A stretch of DNA of 27,651 nucleotides from Promethearchaeota archaeon (lineage in GTDB: Archaea; Asgardarchaeota; Lokiarchaeia; Sigynarchaeales; SOKP01). The number at the start of each line of letters is the position of its first letter. Position 1 is the first letter of the stretch. The stretch is taken from the NCBI GenBank assembly GCA_004524425.1, contig SDNN01000015.1, forward strand, positions 1 to 27,651, in the 5' to 3' direction. The notes beneath the pieces are model-generated. The model was not told where the DNA came from. It saw nothing but the letters and a program-made list of their open reading frames with translations, and made no database searches. Made by a program: the position numbers and the translations under genes. Positions 14,049 to 22,696 of the stretch are shown here, piece by piece.

Positions 14049-14549
14049 ATGATAAAATCAAAAAAAACGAATAATCAATATGATAATTTAGCGGAAAAGA
14101 ATAAGGCAACCATTCGTAGATTCATTGAAGCATATAATAACCGTAACTTGGAAATATTTGAGGAACTAGTGGCACCAGATTATGTTGATCACACACATCA
14201 AACAGAGGGTCGGGAAGATTTTAAGCATTTATTCACATTGGCCTTCAACGGTTTTCCCGATTGGTATGAACACATAGAAGAAATCATTGCTGAGGGGGAT
14301 CAAGTATGGGTTCGTGTTATAGCTACTGGAACCCATACGGGTGAGTGGAATCTGTTTGGAGTTCCATTGCCCCCCACTGGCAGGAAAGTGAGGATGGAGA
14401 TGATTTTCATCTGGCGAATAATTGATGGAAAACTAGTAGAGGGCCGGGAAGTCGATGATTCCTTGGATTTTCTTAGACAATTAGGAGTTATTGAATATAC
14501 GGAAAAAGGGAAGAAATTATTTCAAGAATTACCACTACCAAGCGAATAA
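14049..14549 (+). CDS. SnoaL-like ester cyclase-family protein
   Basis: 166-aa protein of the NTF2-like SnoaL superfamily. Characteristic segments are the N-terminal helix KATIRRFIEAYNNRNLEIFE, LVAPDYVDHT, the GFPDWYEHIEEIIAEGDQVW stretch (family F.D....IE.....GD.V..R), GTHTGEWNLFGVPLPPTGRKV (family G.H.G...G..PTG..V) and the final IWRIIDGKLVEGREVDDSL. Polyketide-pathway SnoaL proteins cyclise esters, but many genomic members have no known substrate, and no polyketide genes lie nearby. A polar N-terminal extension of about 15 residues is present and a cytoplasmic location is likely. The gene is monocistronic, convergent with ahcY, and has an SD-like GATGTGAT upstream of ATG 14049. Confidence 0.85.
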   Translation: MIKSKKTNNQYDNLAEKNKATIRRFIEAYNNRNLEIFEELVAPDYVDHTHQTEGREDFKHLFTLAFNGFPDWYEHIEEIIAEGDQVWVRVIATGTHTGEWNLFGVPLPPTGRKVRMEMIFIWRIIDGKLVEGREVDDSLDFLRQLGVIEYTEKGKKLFQELPLPSE

Positions 14550-14590
14550 ATTTCGAGAAATAATAGTAGAAAATGCATGAAAATCTTCTT

Positions 14591-14608
14591 ACTGCGATTT
14601 TTCGCGGT
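14591..14608 (+). terminator. Hairpin plus T-rich tract between convergent genes
   Basis: ACTGCGA pairs with TCGCGGT (one T-G pair) around a TTTT loop. It is the most GC-rich stem in the surrounding spacer and is followed by TATTATTTTTATAATTTT. It lies between the end of the SnoaL-like gene (14549) and the end of ahcY (14667), where terminators for both strands are expected. Archaeal termination mainly needs the T tract, so the stem's role is inferred. Confidence 0.45.
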
Positions 14609-14666
14609 TCGAAGTATTATTTTTATAATTTTATTATAAATAAAAGGAAAAAAATTGATTACTTTT

Positions 14667-15941
14667 TTAAGTTCCTTCTTCGTAGCCATGGATATAGTTG
14701 TATTGATCTTCGGTTAAAGTATCAATTTCTATACCCATTGCACTCAATTTTAATAATCCCACTTGATTATCTATGTCGACAGGAACATCAATCATTCCTG
14801 GTTTTAATTTATCCTTATTTTTGACAATATATTCGGACATTAAGGATTGCAGTCCAAAAGACATATCCATCACTTCACTAGGATGACCCTCTGAAAGCAC
14901 TAAGTTTGCTAACCTTCCTTTTGCTAATAAATAGACTTTTTTACCGGTGGGAAAAATTAATTCCTCCACATCTTTTCGAATTGGTTTTATTTCTTCAGCA
15001 TACTCATAAAGCTCTTTGGTGGGAATTTCGATATCAAAATGTCCAAGATTCCCTAGGATCACGCCATCTTTTAGCTTGTTAAATATATCAATCTCAGGAG
15101 GTATGACATGTTTGCAGCCAGTTGCTGTCAGAATAACGTCAGCATCTGGTAGAGTTTCTATGATTGGTTTCACAATATATCCTGCAAAGACTGCTTGTAA
15201 AGCGTTTATGGGATCAACTTCTGTGACTGTGACATTCGCTCCTAAACCTCTCGCTCTTAAAGCCATTCCAGAGCTACAATGTCCATATCCTGCAATAACT
15301 ATATTCTTCCCTGCAAAGAGAATGTGCATTCCATATATGGCTGAGACTACGCCCTGTCCGGTGCCTAATTCATTATCAAACTGATTTTTGCATCGAGCAT
15401 CATTTACTGGAAAGAGTGGTACTTTAAGTACGCCTTTTTTATCCATTGCTTTAAATCGCTTAACCCCAGTCGTAGTTTCTTCCTGACATGCCATGATGGT
15501 ACCATCTTCAATAAGATGAGGAAATTCCTTATGTGCTGTGACAATCATATCTGCACCATCATCAATTAATATATTTGGTTTAGCTTTTAAACATTCACGA
15601 ATACACCAATAAAATTCTTCACTCGTATTTCCATGCCACGCGAAAATATTTATTCCTTCCTTAACCAGAGCTGCAGCTACATCATCTTGGGTTGATAATG
15701 GATTGCTTCCACATAGATAAACTTCAGCACCTCCAGCTTTAAGTGTCCTTGCAAGATTGCCAGTTTCTTTAGTTACATGAAGGCATCCTGCGATGGTTAT
15801 TCCTTTTAATGGTTTCTCTTCAGAAAAACGTTTGCGAATTATTTCAGCTGTAACATGCATTTTAGATTCGGCGATGTATAATGCTTCTTTCCCTTTTTCA
15901 GCAAGACTCTCATCTGCCACCTTATAATTTACCATGATCAA
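14667..15941 (-). CDS. ahcY: Adenosylhomocysteinase (S-adenosyl-L-homocysteine hydrolase)
   Basis: NAD-dependent enzyme that splits S-adenosylhomocysteine to adenosine and homocysteine, clearing the product of SAM-dependent methylation. The 424 aa show the whole family set: AGCLHVTKETGNLARTLKAG, ADMIVTAHKE near residue 130, the catalytic region QEETTTGVKR, NDARCKNQFDNELGTGQ, the NAD-binding GYGHCSSGMALRARGLGANV and TEVDP, TATGCKHVI, and GNLGHFDIEI. The C-terminus lacks the extended K..YRY tail of mammalian and many bacterial enzymes, as usual in archaea. Two ATGs (15941, 15935) are possible; AGTGAT a few bases before the first favours it. It is divergent from an Lrp/AsnC-type regulator, sharing a 130-nt promoter region. 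Confidence 0.96.
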   Translation of the reverse strand: MIMVNYKVADESLAEKGKEALYIAESKMHVTAEIIRKRFSEEKPLKGITIAGCLHVTKETGNLARTLKAGGAEVYLCGSNPLSTQDDVAAALVKEGINIFAWHGNTSEEFYWCIRECLKAKPNILIDDGADMIVTAHKEFPHLIEDGTIMACQEETTTGVKRFKAMDKKGVLKVPLFPVNDARCKNQFDNELGTGQGVVSAIYGMHILFAGKNIVIAGYGHCSSGMALRARGLGANVTVTEVDPINALQAVFAGYIVKPIIETLPDADVILTATGCKHVIPPEIDIFNKLKDGVILGNLGHFDIEIPTKELYEYAEEIKPIRKDVEELIFPTGKKVYLLAKGRLANLVLSEGHPSEVMDMSFGLQSLMSEYIVKNKDKLKPGMIDVPVDIDNQVGLLKLSAMGIEIDTLTEDQYNYIHGYEEGT

Positions 15942-15996
15942 TCACTTTTCTTTGATTTAAATTTACAATTTGATTATTATTATTAATTTTATGATA

Positions 15997-16008
15997 ATAT
16001 TTAAATAT
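15997..16008. promoter_or_regulatory. Palindromic TATA element shared by ahcY and the Lrp-like gene
   Basis: ATATTTAAATAT is a perfect 12-bp palindrome in the 130-nt divergent spacer. Read on either strand it resembles an archaeal TATA box (TTTAAATA). It lies about 55-65 nt before ahcY (minus) and about 65-75 nt before the TTG of the regulator (plus), so one TBP site could drive both, or two overlapping sites could. The pairing with an Lrp-type gene suggests local control. Inferred from pattern only. Confidence 0.4.
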
Positions 16009-16071
16009 AGTCTTGAAAAAGTGTATAATAATATGAGTGATTTTTAATCAAATAATTAGGTGAGATATAAA

Positions 16072-16995
16072 TTGAATTTAGAGATCTTAAAAAAATTGAA
16101 TTCAAAGTCAAAACCAAATTTTTCTGAAATCTCCGAAGAATTAGATCTTTCGAGAACAACTATTCAGAACAAGCTGGAGAAGTTATTTAAAAATAAGGTA
16201 ATTAAAGACTATACAATTAATATTAATCCCAATATCAACCCTAGTTTAAAATATGTATTTTTAGAAATTAAAACCAATCCTAATGAGCCCCTCTTAGTTG
16301 AGCAATTATTGGAAATTCCCCAACTGAAGGTATTAGACGGAATTTTTGGAGAATTTTCACTCATGGCTCTTTTCATCTTTAAAAATTCAAATGATTTTAA
16401 CGAGGTATTGAACCATATTGATTCAATAATGGCAAATTCATGTTTTAAAAAATATCAACTAATTGAAACGATACGAGTTTTTAAAACTAATGGGATCACG
16501 TTGAACAATTTTGAAATCAATCCAAATTATGAACTTGATGATTTTGATCACCTTATCTTACAAATTCTACAGAATGAGCAAGGTTTTAAATTAATATCTA
16601 CTTATGAGATGAAGCAGATGATGGATAAGGATATTTCGCAATCGACTATTTATAATAAGGTAAAAAAATTAGAAGAGAATGGAATTATTCTAAATTACAC
16701 TATAAATTTTTGTCCTAAGAAGATAGGATTTAATGGAAAATTTCTCGTGAGAATTAAACCAAAAGATCCATCTAAATATGATGAGATTGCCATGAACTTA
16801 GCGAAAAGACATGAAATAATTAATCTATTTAGAATTGGGGAACAATATGGTTTATTTGCCACGGTAAGAGTTAAAAATATTGAAGATTATAGTAGTTTTA
16901 TTAGAAATCTTTACCAAACTGAAGAAATCGAAGATACGTACACTAATTTCGTTCTCGATGAGCTGAAACCTTATACAAATTTTATCATCTATTAA
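16072..16995 (+). CDS. Two-module Lrp/AsnC-type transcriptional regulator
   Basis: DNA-binding regulator of about 307 aa made of two Lrp-like units in tandem. Unit 1 has a winged-helix HTH (about 1-55: LKKLNSKSKPNFSEISEELD, LSRTTIQNKLEKLFKNKVIK) and a ferredoxin-like RAM part (VFLEIKTNP...VEQLLEIPQLKVLDGIFGEFSLMALF). Unit 2 repeats the pattern (DHLILQILQN, SQSTIYNKVKKLEENGIILN, then GKFLVRIKP and FRIGEQYGLFATVRV). Single Lrp proteins are about 150 aa, so this is a duplication. I chose TTG 16072 because GGTGAG (16059-16064) is spaced like an SD; the GTG at 16060 lies inside that SD. It is divergent from ahcY, which it may regulate. The ligand is unknown. Confidence 0.82.
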   Translation: MNLEILKKLNSKSKPNFSEISEELDLSRTTIQNKLEKLFKNKVIKDYTININPNINPSLKYVFLEIKTNPNEPLLVEQLLEIPQLKVLDGIFGEFSLMALFIFKNSNDFNEVLNHIDSIMANSCFKKYQLIETIRVFKTNGITLNNFEINPNYELDDFDHLILQILQNEQGFKLISTYEMKQMMDKDISQSTIYNKVKKLEENGIILNYTINFCPKKIGFNGKFLVRIKPKDPSKYDEIAMNLAKRHEIINLFRIGEQYGLFATVRVKNIEDYSSFIRNLYQTEEIEDTYTNFVLDELKPYTNFIIY

Positions 16996-17268
16996 TACAT
17001 GACTAGCTTTAACAGATTTACATCGTAGTTCATATACAATTTTTTAAACATGCTTTATAATGTAAAACGAGAACATTAAATAAATTTTAGAGAAAATTTA
17101 TAAGATGATCTAATTATAATTTAAATAATTTTATTATTTCGGTTAATGGTATAATATCGATAATAATTTCTATTTTAAGTAGAAATTAAGAGATATTTGA
17201 TGGATTTACTTTATTTAACATTTAAATAGTCGAGGATGTCAAACCAATATTAGAAGAGGGGGCGTTTT

Positions 17269-17544
17269 ATGGAAATCATTAAGTACTTGGGAGATAAATT
17301 GGCTCAAAAGATTGGTATTAGTCCCCCTGCAGCTAGAGGTTTACTAAAATTATCAATTAAAGACGAATTAGGACCCTTCAATCCATTAGATAAGTTAAAT
17401 TTCATTGATTTAAAAAAAGTCCTTCAAAAATCTCTTAACCAAAGATTAATTAGATTAGGAGTTTCAGATAACCAAAAAATAGTCGAATTCATGCTAAGTG
17501 AGTTAACTAATAATCAATCATTAATAACAATGGCAGGTGTATGA
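17269..17544 (+). CDS. Conserved-looking 91-aa protein of unknown function
   Basis: Small soluble protein with a strong SD (GAGGGGGCG) before ATG 17269 and a TATA-like TTTATTTAACATTTAAATAG about 60 nt upstream, so expression is likely. No transmembrane segment or Cys/His cluster. Predicted helical: EIIKYLGDKLAQKIGIS, PPAARGLLKLSIKDELGPFN, LDKLNFIDLKKVLQKSL, then LIRLGVSDNQKIVEFMLSEL and a NQSLITMAGV tail. The GISPPAARGLLKLSIKDE stretch looks like a conserved motif, but I cannot name a family. The next genes encode a seven-helix membrane protein and a PAS histidine kinase, so it may belong to a signalling unit. No function assigned. Confidence 0.72.
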   Translation: MEIIKYLGDKLAQKIGISPPAARGLLKLSIKDELGPFNPLDKLNFIDLKKVLQKSLNQRLIRLGVSDNQKIVEFMLSELTNNQSLITMAGV

Positions 17545-17548
17545 TTTT

Positions 17549-17662
17549 ATGGAAACTTTTGTCTATACTGATAACACATATTTCCAAAAAGGAGTTAATG
17601 TTAAAATAATAAAAAAAATTTTGTTGTTATATATAGAAAAGATAAAAACTCTCATATTATGA
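17549..17662 (+). CDS. Possible 37-aa small ORF
   Basis: ATG 17549 lies 4 nt after the stop of the 91-aa gene, with AGGTG about 10 nt upstream. Its TGA overlaps the ATG of the following membrane-protein gene (ATGA at 17659-17662), a layout typical of translational coupling. The product starts METFVYTDNTYFQKG and ends in a Lys/Ile/Leu-rich stretch. Against it, a good TATA-like TTATATATAG (17626-17635) lies inside, about 25 nt before the next ATG, suggesting this part is promoter. No homology recognised. Confidence 0.28.
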   Translation: METFVYTDNTYFQKGVNVKIIKKILLLYIEKIKTLIL

Positions 17663-18447
17663 TTCCTATTAATATTGATTTATTGTTTCAGATTTTACTG
17701 GTTATATTCATAATAAACTTAACTATCACGGGTATTTTTTTACTGATACGATCTCTTCAAATTGGATTATGGAACTTGTTTTATCTTGGAATAGGATCTT
17801 TCCTTGTCGTCCTTGGTTTCATAGGAAATTATCTTTTTAATTTGGGTACCGTGTTTGAAGATTTTTGTGTAAATACTGGATTTGTATTTGCAGCTTTTTA
17901 CACCAAATCGACTTTTTATCGAAATAGAAAAAATTACTCGAATTTATTATTGATTTTAATTATTATCTTAGGTTATATTCACTTTATAATCTCAATATTA
18001 ACCTTTACCTATCCTAGTATTGTAATTTGGTACGTAGAAAAGTTGATTGATGCCTTTTTTACCTTTCTAGTGTTCAGCTGGATGGGTCTTTCGTCTTATA
18101 AAGCATTAATAAGGTTGAAAGACCAACCTATCCAACCTTGGATTAAATTTAGATATAAAATATTAACTTTATCTTCTTTGATTTTGAGCATCCAAGCTAT
18201 TCCCGAAATTTTTATGCCTTATAGGACTTATTATGCAGATACTAGCGTCATGATAAATTTTATAATCTTCATCATTACGTTCTCATTAGCTCTAATTTAT
18301 TCTTTTTGTCATTTAGTAGGGTGGTTGATGCCAAAATGGCTCAAAAATTATTTAAATAGAGAACATCTTGTTTTAGAGGAAGCAAAATATTCAGAACAAG
18401 AATTGATGACACTGCTGAGAAACCAATTATCTAAGAATAATGAATAA
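17659..18447 (+). CDS. Seven-helix membrane protein, probable sensory module
   Basis: 262 aa with about seven hydrophobic helices: 8-30, 37-60, 68-82, 97-118, 124-146, 168-187 and 200-222. A cytoplasmic tail of about 40 residues follows (WLKNYLNREHLVLEEAKYSE, then ELMTLLRNQLSKNNE). The size and topology resemble the stand-alone 7TM sensor domains often fused or adjacent to archaeal PAS kinases. I see no retinal-binding Lys motif or catalytic residues. It is followed 112 nt later by a soluble PAS histidine kinase without its own membrane segment, so the two could act together; that is inference from position. TATA-like TTATATATAG about 24 nt before the ATG suggests a leaderless transcript. Confidence 0.7.
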   Translation: MIPINIDLLFQILLVIFIINLTITGIFLLIRSLQIGLWNLFYLGIGSFLVVLGFIGNYLFNLGTVFEDFCVNTGFVFAAFYTKSTFYRNRKNYSNLLLILIIILGYIHFIISILTFTYPSIVIWYVEKLIDAFFTFLVFSWMGLSSYKALIRLKDQPIQPWIKFRYKILTLSSLILSIQAIPEIFMPYRTYYADTSVMINFIIFIITFSLALIYSFCHLVGWLMPKWLKNYLNREHLVLEEAKYSEQELMTLLRNQLSKNNE

Positions 18448-18559
18448 ATAAGTTATTTTACCAAAAATATAAATAATCATTCCAATACTTTTATTTTGAT
18501 TATTATTAACTCTTTAGTAATTCTCAAATATCATCAAATCTAAGGGGTAACTTCATAAT

Positions 18560-20479
18560 TTGAATGAAAAAAAAGGGGTTACAGATGCAATTAAAATCTC
18601 TTCACCTTTTAAAGAGAAATTTTATGACATTTTTTTTAAAACCTTCCCAGATCCCCTATTCGTTACTGATATATATGGAAAGATTATTGATGTTTCGGAC
18701 AGCTTATTAAATTTATGGGGAATAAAGAGAAAAAAAGAAGAGCTAATTGGGCAGAGTGGATTCAAATTTTTAGACCCCAAATACCTCAGAATTGTCAAAA
18801 AAGACCATCAAAAAGCTTTGGAAAAAGGTCATTTTTCTAATTCTCTGTATAAAATAAGACGTAAAGATGGTCAGGTTTTTTATATTAAGATCAGTGCAAG
18901 CTTGATAAAGGATGCTAATGATAACCCTCGATATTTTATTGGGGTATTAAGAGATATCACTAATGAAAAAAAGCTAAGAACCGAATTAAAAAAAAATAAG
19001 GAAATGTTTCAACTAGTATTAGATAATATTCCCCAGTTTATTTTCTGGAAGGATATTGATTCTGTTTATTTGGGCTGTAATAAAAATTTTTCAAGAGTGG
19101 CTGGTGTAGGAACCCCTGACAACATAATTGGAAAAACAGATTTTAATTTACCTTGGGAAAAATCTCAAGCTGAATCTTTTTATGAAATTGATCGTTTGGT
19201 CATGGAATCAAATAAACCAGAATTTCATATAATTGAGACTCAACTACAAGCAGACGGTAAAGAAGCTTGGTTGGATACAAATAAGATACCACTTCATAAT
19301 TCTAAAGGAGAGGTTGTGGGACTTCTAGGTACCTATGAAGATATAACTGAGAGAGTATTAGCTAAAAAAGCCTTGGAGAAATCTGAGAAAAAATATCGCC
19401 ATTTATTTGATAACTCCCCTTATGCCATTGCTTTATTAGATTTGAAAGGCAATATCGTAGATTGCAATGATACTGTGAAAAAATTCCTCACAGAATTGAC
19501 AAAAAAAGATATAATAGGGAGGAATATTTATGACATGCTTTTAGGAATAAACAAAGACAAAATTCCCATGGTCAAAACTTTTCTTTATAAAATAGTACAA
19601 GGAAGAATTCATCACTCCTTTGAGTTAAAATTGAATAAGAGGAATGGAGAGGCAATATGGTTAAGTGTATACGCCTCAGTTCTGAATATAGAAGATGAAA
19701 CATTGATTCAATTGATGGTTACAGACATTACAGAGAAAAAATTAGCAGAAGATAAAATTATTGAATCTGAAAAAAAATATCGCGAATCATATTCTCAAGC
19801 GAATTTATATAAAGATCTATTTGCACATGATATTAGCAATATTCTTCAAAGCATTAAATCTGCTAATGAAATTATGGAAATTTTCTTAGATAATCCACAG
19901 AAATCCAAAGAAATTAGAGAAGTTTCAAACATTATCAAGGAACAAATATTAAGAGGAGCAAGGTTGGTGGATAACATTCACAAACTCTCCCAAATTGAAG
20001 GAGCAGATTATCTTCTGAAAAAAACAAATTTAAATGAGACTTTAAAAGATTCAATAGAATTCTTATATAATTGGGTTCCAAATTACAATTTGAATATTGA
20101 AGTTGATTCAGCTGAAGAAAATGTAGTTGTTAATGCGAATGAACTTTTATATGATGTCTTTGAGAATTTATTAATTAATGCTGTAAAATATAATAAAAAT
20201 GATATCAAAGAAATCCTCATAAAAATCTCTAAAAAAGAGATTGAAAACAAGATTTATGTTCAATTGGAATTTTTGGATAATGGAATAGGAGTTGAAGATG
20301 TCAGAAAAAATCAAATATTTCAAAGAGCATATAATAAAGATAAAAGCGTGAGAGGGTTTGGTTTGGGATTGTCTCTCGTAAAAAAAATTATCGAGAGCTA
20401 TGATGGAAAGATCTGGGTTGAGGATAGAATCAAAGGAGACCACTCTAAGGGAAGCAATTTTATCATTCTTTTGCCTTGA
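18560..20479 (+). CDS. PAS-domain sensor histidine kinase
   Basis: 639-aa soluble kinase. Three PAS domains are visible: about 15-140 ([18 protein letters not shown] ... [12 protein letters not shown]), 145-270 (ending [14 protein letters not shown]) and 275-397 ([20 protein letters not shown] ... VTDITEKKL). A DHp helix carries [11 protein letters not shown], with H423 the likely phospho-acceptor. The ATPase domain has an N box ([14 protein letters not shown], about 533-546), G1 DNGIGV (about 572) and G2 [12 protein letters not shown] (about 598). No transmembrane helix or receiver domain, and no response regulator nearby. The H box with HD-x-x-N-x-L is typical of archaeal HisKA-like kinases. 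The start is TTG 18560 ([10 protein letters not shown]), as no ATG fits upstream of PAS1. Confidence 0.92.
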   Translation: MNEKKGVTDAIKISSPFKEKFYDIFFKTFPDPLFVTDIYGKIIDVSDSLLNLWGIKRKKEELIGQSGFKFLDPKYLRIVKKDHQKALEKGHFSNSLYKIRRKDGQVFYIKISASLIKDANDNPRYFIGVLRDITNEKKLRTELKKNKEMFQLVLDNIPQFIFWKDIDSVYLGCNKNFSRVAGVGTPDNIIGKTDFNLPWEKSQAESFYEIDRLVMESNKPEFHIIETQLQADGKEAWLDTNKIPLHNSKGEVVGLLGTYEDITERVLAKKALEKSEKKYRHLFDNSPYAIALLDLKGNIVDCNDTVKKFLTELTKKDIIGRNIYDMLLGINKDKIPMVKTFLYKIVQGRIHHSFELKLNKRNGEAIWLSVYASVLNIEDETLIQLMVTDITEKKLAEDKIIESEKKYRESYSQANLYKDLFAHDISNILQSIKSANEIMEIFLDNPQKSKEIREVSNIIKEQILRGARLVDNIHKLSQIEGADYLLKKTNLNETLKDSIEFLYNWVPNYNLNIEVDSAEENVVVNANELLYDVFENLLINAVKYNKNDIKEILIKISKKEIENKIYVQLEFLDNGIGVEDVRKNQIFQRAYNKDKSVRGFGLGLSLVKKIIESYDGKIWVEDRIKGDHSKGSNFIILLP

Positions 20480-20617
20480 ATAAAATAAATTCCATGTACA
20501 ATTTTTTAAGTAATTTTTAAAATCTATAAAAGAATTCCCGTAACTTAAAAGGTTTTAACTTTTACTGGATTATTTAACTTAATATTCGCAACAATCAATA
20601 ATTCCATTATAAAAATC

Positions 20618-22696
20618 ATGAGTTATTTCTTTGATCTTTTAAAAAGTAAAGCGGGATTCTCAAGGATCGGCAGATTAGTCATTTCAAAAGAAAAAAAAGC
20701 ACATGTCAATACGCCAAACATCGTTATTCCAATTAATAATATTTTAGTCCGCAATTTTAATTTTATAGAAGAATTTGAAAATCATAATGCATTTTCCTTG
20801 TCAGATATCAATTTTTTTGAAAAAAAAGATATTCTTGATAATTTTAATAAAGAAGTGCTTTACATTTTTACTCATCATGGCACGCTCGAAGAGTTTAGTG
20901 ATATCTTATTTAAGAGTCGGGATGAAATTATTAAAAAGAACGTTATTGTTAATATTCCGTTTTCAATTCCAACAACAATTATAGATAAAGATTTCGCACT
21001 CCTGGAAATTAAGCACTATTTAGATCTTGCGGGCAAAATTTTAACTGAATTTCCTAAAGTTAATTTTGGTCTTACCATTAAGATTTTTGAATATCTTGAA
21101 TTATTTCCTTTATATCTACAAATTATCACGCAGCATGAAAATATTAAAATATTAAATCTTCAAGACGCTTTTGATAATTTTAGCAAATTTAGAAAGATCA
21201 TTGAAATTATCACTCATGTGAAGGAAAGATTGGATAATAATCTCCTTTTAATGGCTTCAGGCAAAATATTACCGAAATTTTACCCAATTTTAGTTTATAT
21301 AGGCATTGATTTGATTGACTCTTCATATTTACTTTTTTTGTCTGCTGAAAATTTTTACAATACCACAGAATATCTTTTACCCATCTATAAGATCAAGTTT
21401 TTTTCTTGCTCATGTGCTGCTTGTCGAGGTAAACTGAGAGATCTATCCAAAGATAAGTATTCTTCTGAAAAAGTGGGGTTACTTTCCATTCATAATCTAA
21501 TTTCAGCTAAAAATTACATGTACAAATTATTACAATATCTAAATTATGAGGATTTTCGAGCTTTTGTTGAAAAATCTTCATTTGATAATATAAATATTAT
21601 ATCGATGCTAAAAGTATTAGACAAGCAAAATTTTGAAATTATAAAGCATGAAACTCCAATTATTCAAAAAAATAAAATAATAGAATGTCACGGGCCAATT
21701 TCATATCATAGACCTGATTTTCGGGAATTTAGGGAAAGAGTATTACGGAATTTTGAACCTGAACCATTTACTAAATTGATCATCTTATTTCCATGTTCAG
21801 CAAAAAAACCTTATTCAAAATCTAAATCTCATCGAAAATACCTTAAAGTTTTGCGTCGATTTCCTGAGTTTCCTGATTTTCAAGAAATTATTCTCACCTC
21901 TCCACTTGGTTCCATTCCCAGACAATTAGAAGATGTTTATCCTGTAAATTCTTATGATATTTCTGTGACCGGGGAGTGGAGTTCTGAAGAACTCGAAATA
22001 TCTTCCGAAATGCTGGTGGGATTACTGAAGAAATATAATTCTGATATACCCATAATATGTCATCTTGAAGGAGATTACGTTGAAATAGTTAAAAAAGCCA
22101 TAAACAAACTGAATCACAAATTTTATTTTTCAGAAATTCATGATAAAACAACTTCAAAAGAATCTTTAGCTTCTCTTGGAAGTCTAATTAAAAATTATAA
22201 AGATGCTTATTCTCCCCTACCAAAGTTACCCAAATATCCTTCTTTAAAGACTTTGAATCGCAAGTTTATTAAAATATTAGATTACCAGTTTGGATTAGGC
22301 ACTGCAAAAAAGGTTTTCAGAAATGAAATTAGGGTTCAAAAAAACAGGAGAAGTACAAAATTTAGTATTAGTGATGAAAGCACCGGTGAAGTGCTCGCAA
22401 TTTTTAAAATTAAATCGGGACAAATCCTATTAACCATGGAAGGTGCCAGTCTATTAGGTCCCTTTGAAAATGTAAATTCGAATATTATCGTGTTTGACGG
22501 CGATAAAATAAGGGGAACAACATTATTCAGACCAGGCATTACGGATTATAGCTCTGATTTGATTCCGGGTAATATTGTGGTTATTACTAATCGAGAAAGA
22601 AAAGTTGTGATTGGAGTTGGGATTCTATTCGTAGGGTCAAATTTTATTAAAAATTCTAAACACGGGAGGGTTGTTGACCTATATGAGAGAGCTTAG
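20618..22696 (+). CDS. arcS: Archaeosine synthase ArcS (TGT-like, DUF5591 and PUA domains)
   Basis: Enzyme of archaeosine (G+) formation at tRNA position 15. ArcS attaches lysine to preQ0 on the tRNA, and RaSEA then releases the product. The 692 aa contain a degenerate TGT barrel (about 1-300) with a zinc site C264/C266/C269 and H292 (CSCAACR ... SIH). A DUF5591 core follows, with FPCSAKKPYSKSKSHRKY (about 390-407), TSPLGSIPRQLEDVYPVNSY and HLEGDY. A C-terminal PUA RNA-binding domain ends it (about 612-690: IVFDGDKIRGTTLFRPGI, VVIGVGILFVGSNFI). Length and domain order match archaeal ArcS rather than ArcTGT. It overlaps the RaSEA gene, its pathway partner. No ArcTGT gene is seen in the window. 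Confidence 0.88.
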   Translation: MSYFFDLLKSKAGFSRIGRLVISKEKKAHVNTPNIVIPINNILVRNFNFIEEFENHNAFSLSDINFFEKKDILDNFNKEVLYIFTHHGTLEEFSDILFKSRDEIIKKNVIVNIPFSIPTTIIDKDFALLEIKHYLDLAGKILTEFPKVNFGLTIKIFEYLELFPLYLQIITQHENIKILNLQDAFDNFSKFRKIIEIITHVKERLDNNLLLMASGKILPKFYPILVYIGIDLIDSSYLLFLSAENFYNTTEYLLPIYKIKFFSCSCAACRGKLRDLSKDKYSSEKVGLLSIHNLISAKNYMYKLLQYLNYEDFRAFVEKSSFDNINIISMLKVLDKQNFEIIKHETPIIQKNKIIECHGPISYHRPDFREFRERVLRNFEPEPFTKLIILFPCSAKKPYSKSKSHRKYLKVLRRFPEFPDFQEIILTSPLGSIPRQLEDVYPVNSYDISVTGEWSSEELEISSEMLVGLLKKYNSDIPIICHLEGDYVEIVKKAINKLNHKFYFSEIHDKTTSKESLASLGSLIKNYKDAYSPLPKLPKYPSLKTLNRKFIKILDYQFGLGTAKKVFRNEIRVQKNRRSTKFSISDESTGEVLAIFKIKSGQILLTMEGASLLGPFENVNSNIIVFDGDKIRGTTLFRPGITDYSSDLIPGNIVVITNRERKVVIGVGILFVGSNFIKNSKHGRVVDLYERA

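Noticed and set aside
15016..15384. 122-codon plus-strand ORF
   Set aside because: Antisense to ahcY, which has the complete family motif set.
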